Source: Sphingobacterium sp. UBA2700
GTDB taxonomy: Bacteria; Bacteroidota; Bacteroidia; Sphingobacteriales; Sphingobacteriaceae
NCBI GenBank assembly: GCA_002354335.1
Contig: DELI01000005.1
Location: 354,385-418,384 of the forward strand
Length of the DNA: 64,000 bases
Direction of reading: 5' to 3'
Shown piece by piece: positions 63,454-64,000 of this stretch (the stretch's first letter is position 1; every line of letters begins with the position of its first letter). A program made the position numbers and the translations under genes. The notes below the pieces were generated by a model. It was not told the origin of the DNA. It saw only the letters and a list, made by a program, of their open reading frames with translations, and did not search any database.

Positions 63454-64000
63454 TTATTCATCAACTTTTTTACCGCCATCTAATTCAGCTTTCAATTTTT
63501 CTAATTCTTCGAATTTACCGTCAGCTGCTAATTGTGCTTGTTCAGCCCAAGTAGAAGGATCTGCAGTATTGAAGTTAGAACCTGCTTCAGTTAAAATTTC
63601 TTTAACTTTTTCTGCATCAGTTTTAGCTAATTCAGTGTAAGTAGCGATTCCAGCAGCTGTTAATACTTCAGCAATTTTAGGACCGATACCTTCTACGATA
63701 GTTAAATCGTCAGCTTTTGCAACTGGAGCTTTCGCTGCAGTTTCAGTAGCTTTTTTCTTTGATGTAGAACGACGACGAGTAGATTTCTTCTCAGTTTTAG
63801 CAGTATTTCCGTAAACTTCGTTGTAATCTACTAATTCGATAAATGCCATCTCCGCGTTATCACCTAAACGGTTTTCCAATTTGATGATACGTGTGTAACC
63901 ACCTGGACGAGAAGCAACTTTTTCAGATACTTCGCGGAATAAGATAGTAACAGCATCTTTATCTTTTAAGTAAGCGAATACCGTACGACGTGAATGTGTA
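63454..64000 (-). CDS. rplQ: 50S ribosomal protein L17 with C-terminal helix-hairpin-helix extension; start outside window
   Basis: Reading frame is open to the window edge ([17 protein letters not shown]...), so the N-terminus is missing; the Met at 63879 is internal. The L17 core ends at about [14 protein letters not shown], then a Lys/Arg linker ([13 protein letters not shown]), then a domain reading [20 protein letters not shown] and TYTELAKT, a helix-hairpin-helix type module, with an acidic tail. Core L17 ends before this, so the extension adds about 110 residues. Last gene of its operon. Confidence 0.95.
   Translation of the reverse strand, partial: THSRRTVFAYLKDKDAVTILFREVSEKVASRPGGYTRIIKLENRLGDNAEMAFIELVDYNEVYGNTAKTEKKSTRRRSTSKKKATETAAKAPVAKADDLTIVEGIGPKIAEVLTAAGIATYTELAKTDAEKVKEILTEAGSNFNTADPSTWAEQAQLAADGKFEELEKLKAELDGGKKVDE

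Noticed and set aside
63454..63879. Separate small protein starting at 63879 instead of an L17 extension
   Set aside because: The frame continues upstream through unmistakable L17 sequence ([18 protein letters not shown]).

Overview
The window reads as chromosome of a Bacteroidota bacterium of the Sphingobacteriaceae, most likely Sphingobacterium or a close relative. The grounds are a SusC/SusD pair, many LXXC-type lipoproteins, a one-polypeptide glycyl-tRNA synthetase, a single-cytochrome SdhCAB, the variant arginine pathway with a non-canonical transcarbamylase, Bacteroidota-style promoters (TTTG, about 19 nt, TAnnTTTG) and TAG-rich intergenic repeats. No tRNA, rRNA, CRISPR array, transposase or prophage gene was seen. 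Both window edges cut genes: nrdA on the left and rplQ on the right.

Layout. 1-3.2 kb: ribonucleotide reductase nrdA(partial)-nrdB. 3.2-6.1 kb (minus): GMC dehydrogenase with its small Tat-type partner, then a HAD phosphatase. 6.3-10.7 kb: FAA hydrolase, M23 peptidase, bcp, glyS. 10.8-15.0 kb: membrane AraC regulator, CotH-like lipoprotein, unknown lipoprotein. 15.2-19.4 kb: secreted fucosidases GH29-GH95 in one operon. 19.6-25.2 kb: small membrane protein, metZ, a large nested inverted repeat, tpx, FadL porin plus GDSL lipoprotein. 25.3-31.7 kb: nth, recA, pruA, sodA, a csbD-like/csaA/tadA operon and a beta-barrel protein. 31.9-35.5 kb: sdhCAB. 35.8-44.9 kb: a 1253-residue NtrY-like kinase, a coiled-coil membrane protein, gmd, a lipocalin-like lipoprotein, and an operon with a YbhN-type membrane protein and an SDR. 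45.2-49.6 kb: SusC/SusD. 49.9-52.6 kb (minus): DUF2089 regulator, two membrane proteins, alpha/beta hydrolase. 52.7-57.6 kb: plsC, GT2 plus a second YbhN-type protein, an 81-bp tandem repeat, ruvC and an unrecognised gene. 58.0-63.3 kb: an Lrp regulator facing argD-argF'-argB-proC-argE. 63.5-64 kb: ribosomal protein L17 with an extra C-terminal domain.

Most of the window is core metabolism. The arginine cluster encodes transcarbamylation of an N-acylated ornithine. Residue 90 of the transcarbamylase is Val, which by recalled literature favours N-succinylornithine.

The least explained content is noncoding. First, there are TAG-rich repeats, several of which begin exactly at the stop codon of a gene (nrdB, metZ, tpx, the 49.9 kb hydrolase); related units form a 0.6 kb nested inverted repeat and an 81-bp tandem array. 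Second, a recurrent promoter layout puts the -7 element only 3-6 nt before the ATG (glyS, metZ, nth, the HAD gene), which predicts leaderless mRNAs. I found no clear novel multi-gene system; these two patterns are my best candidates for something undescribed.
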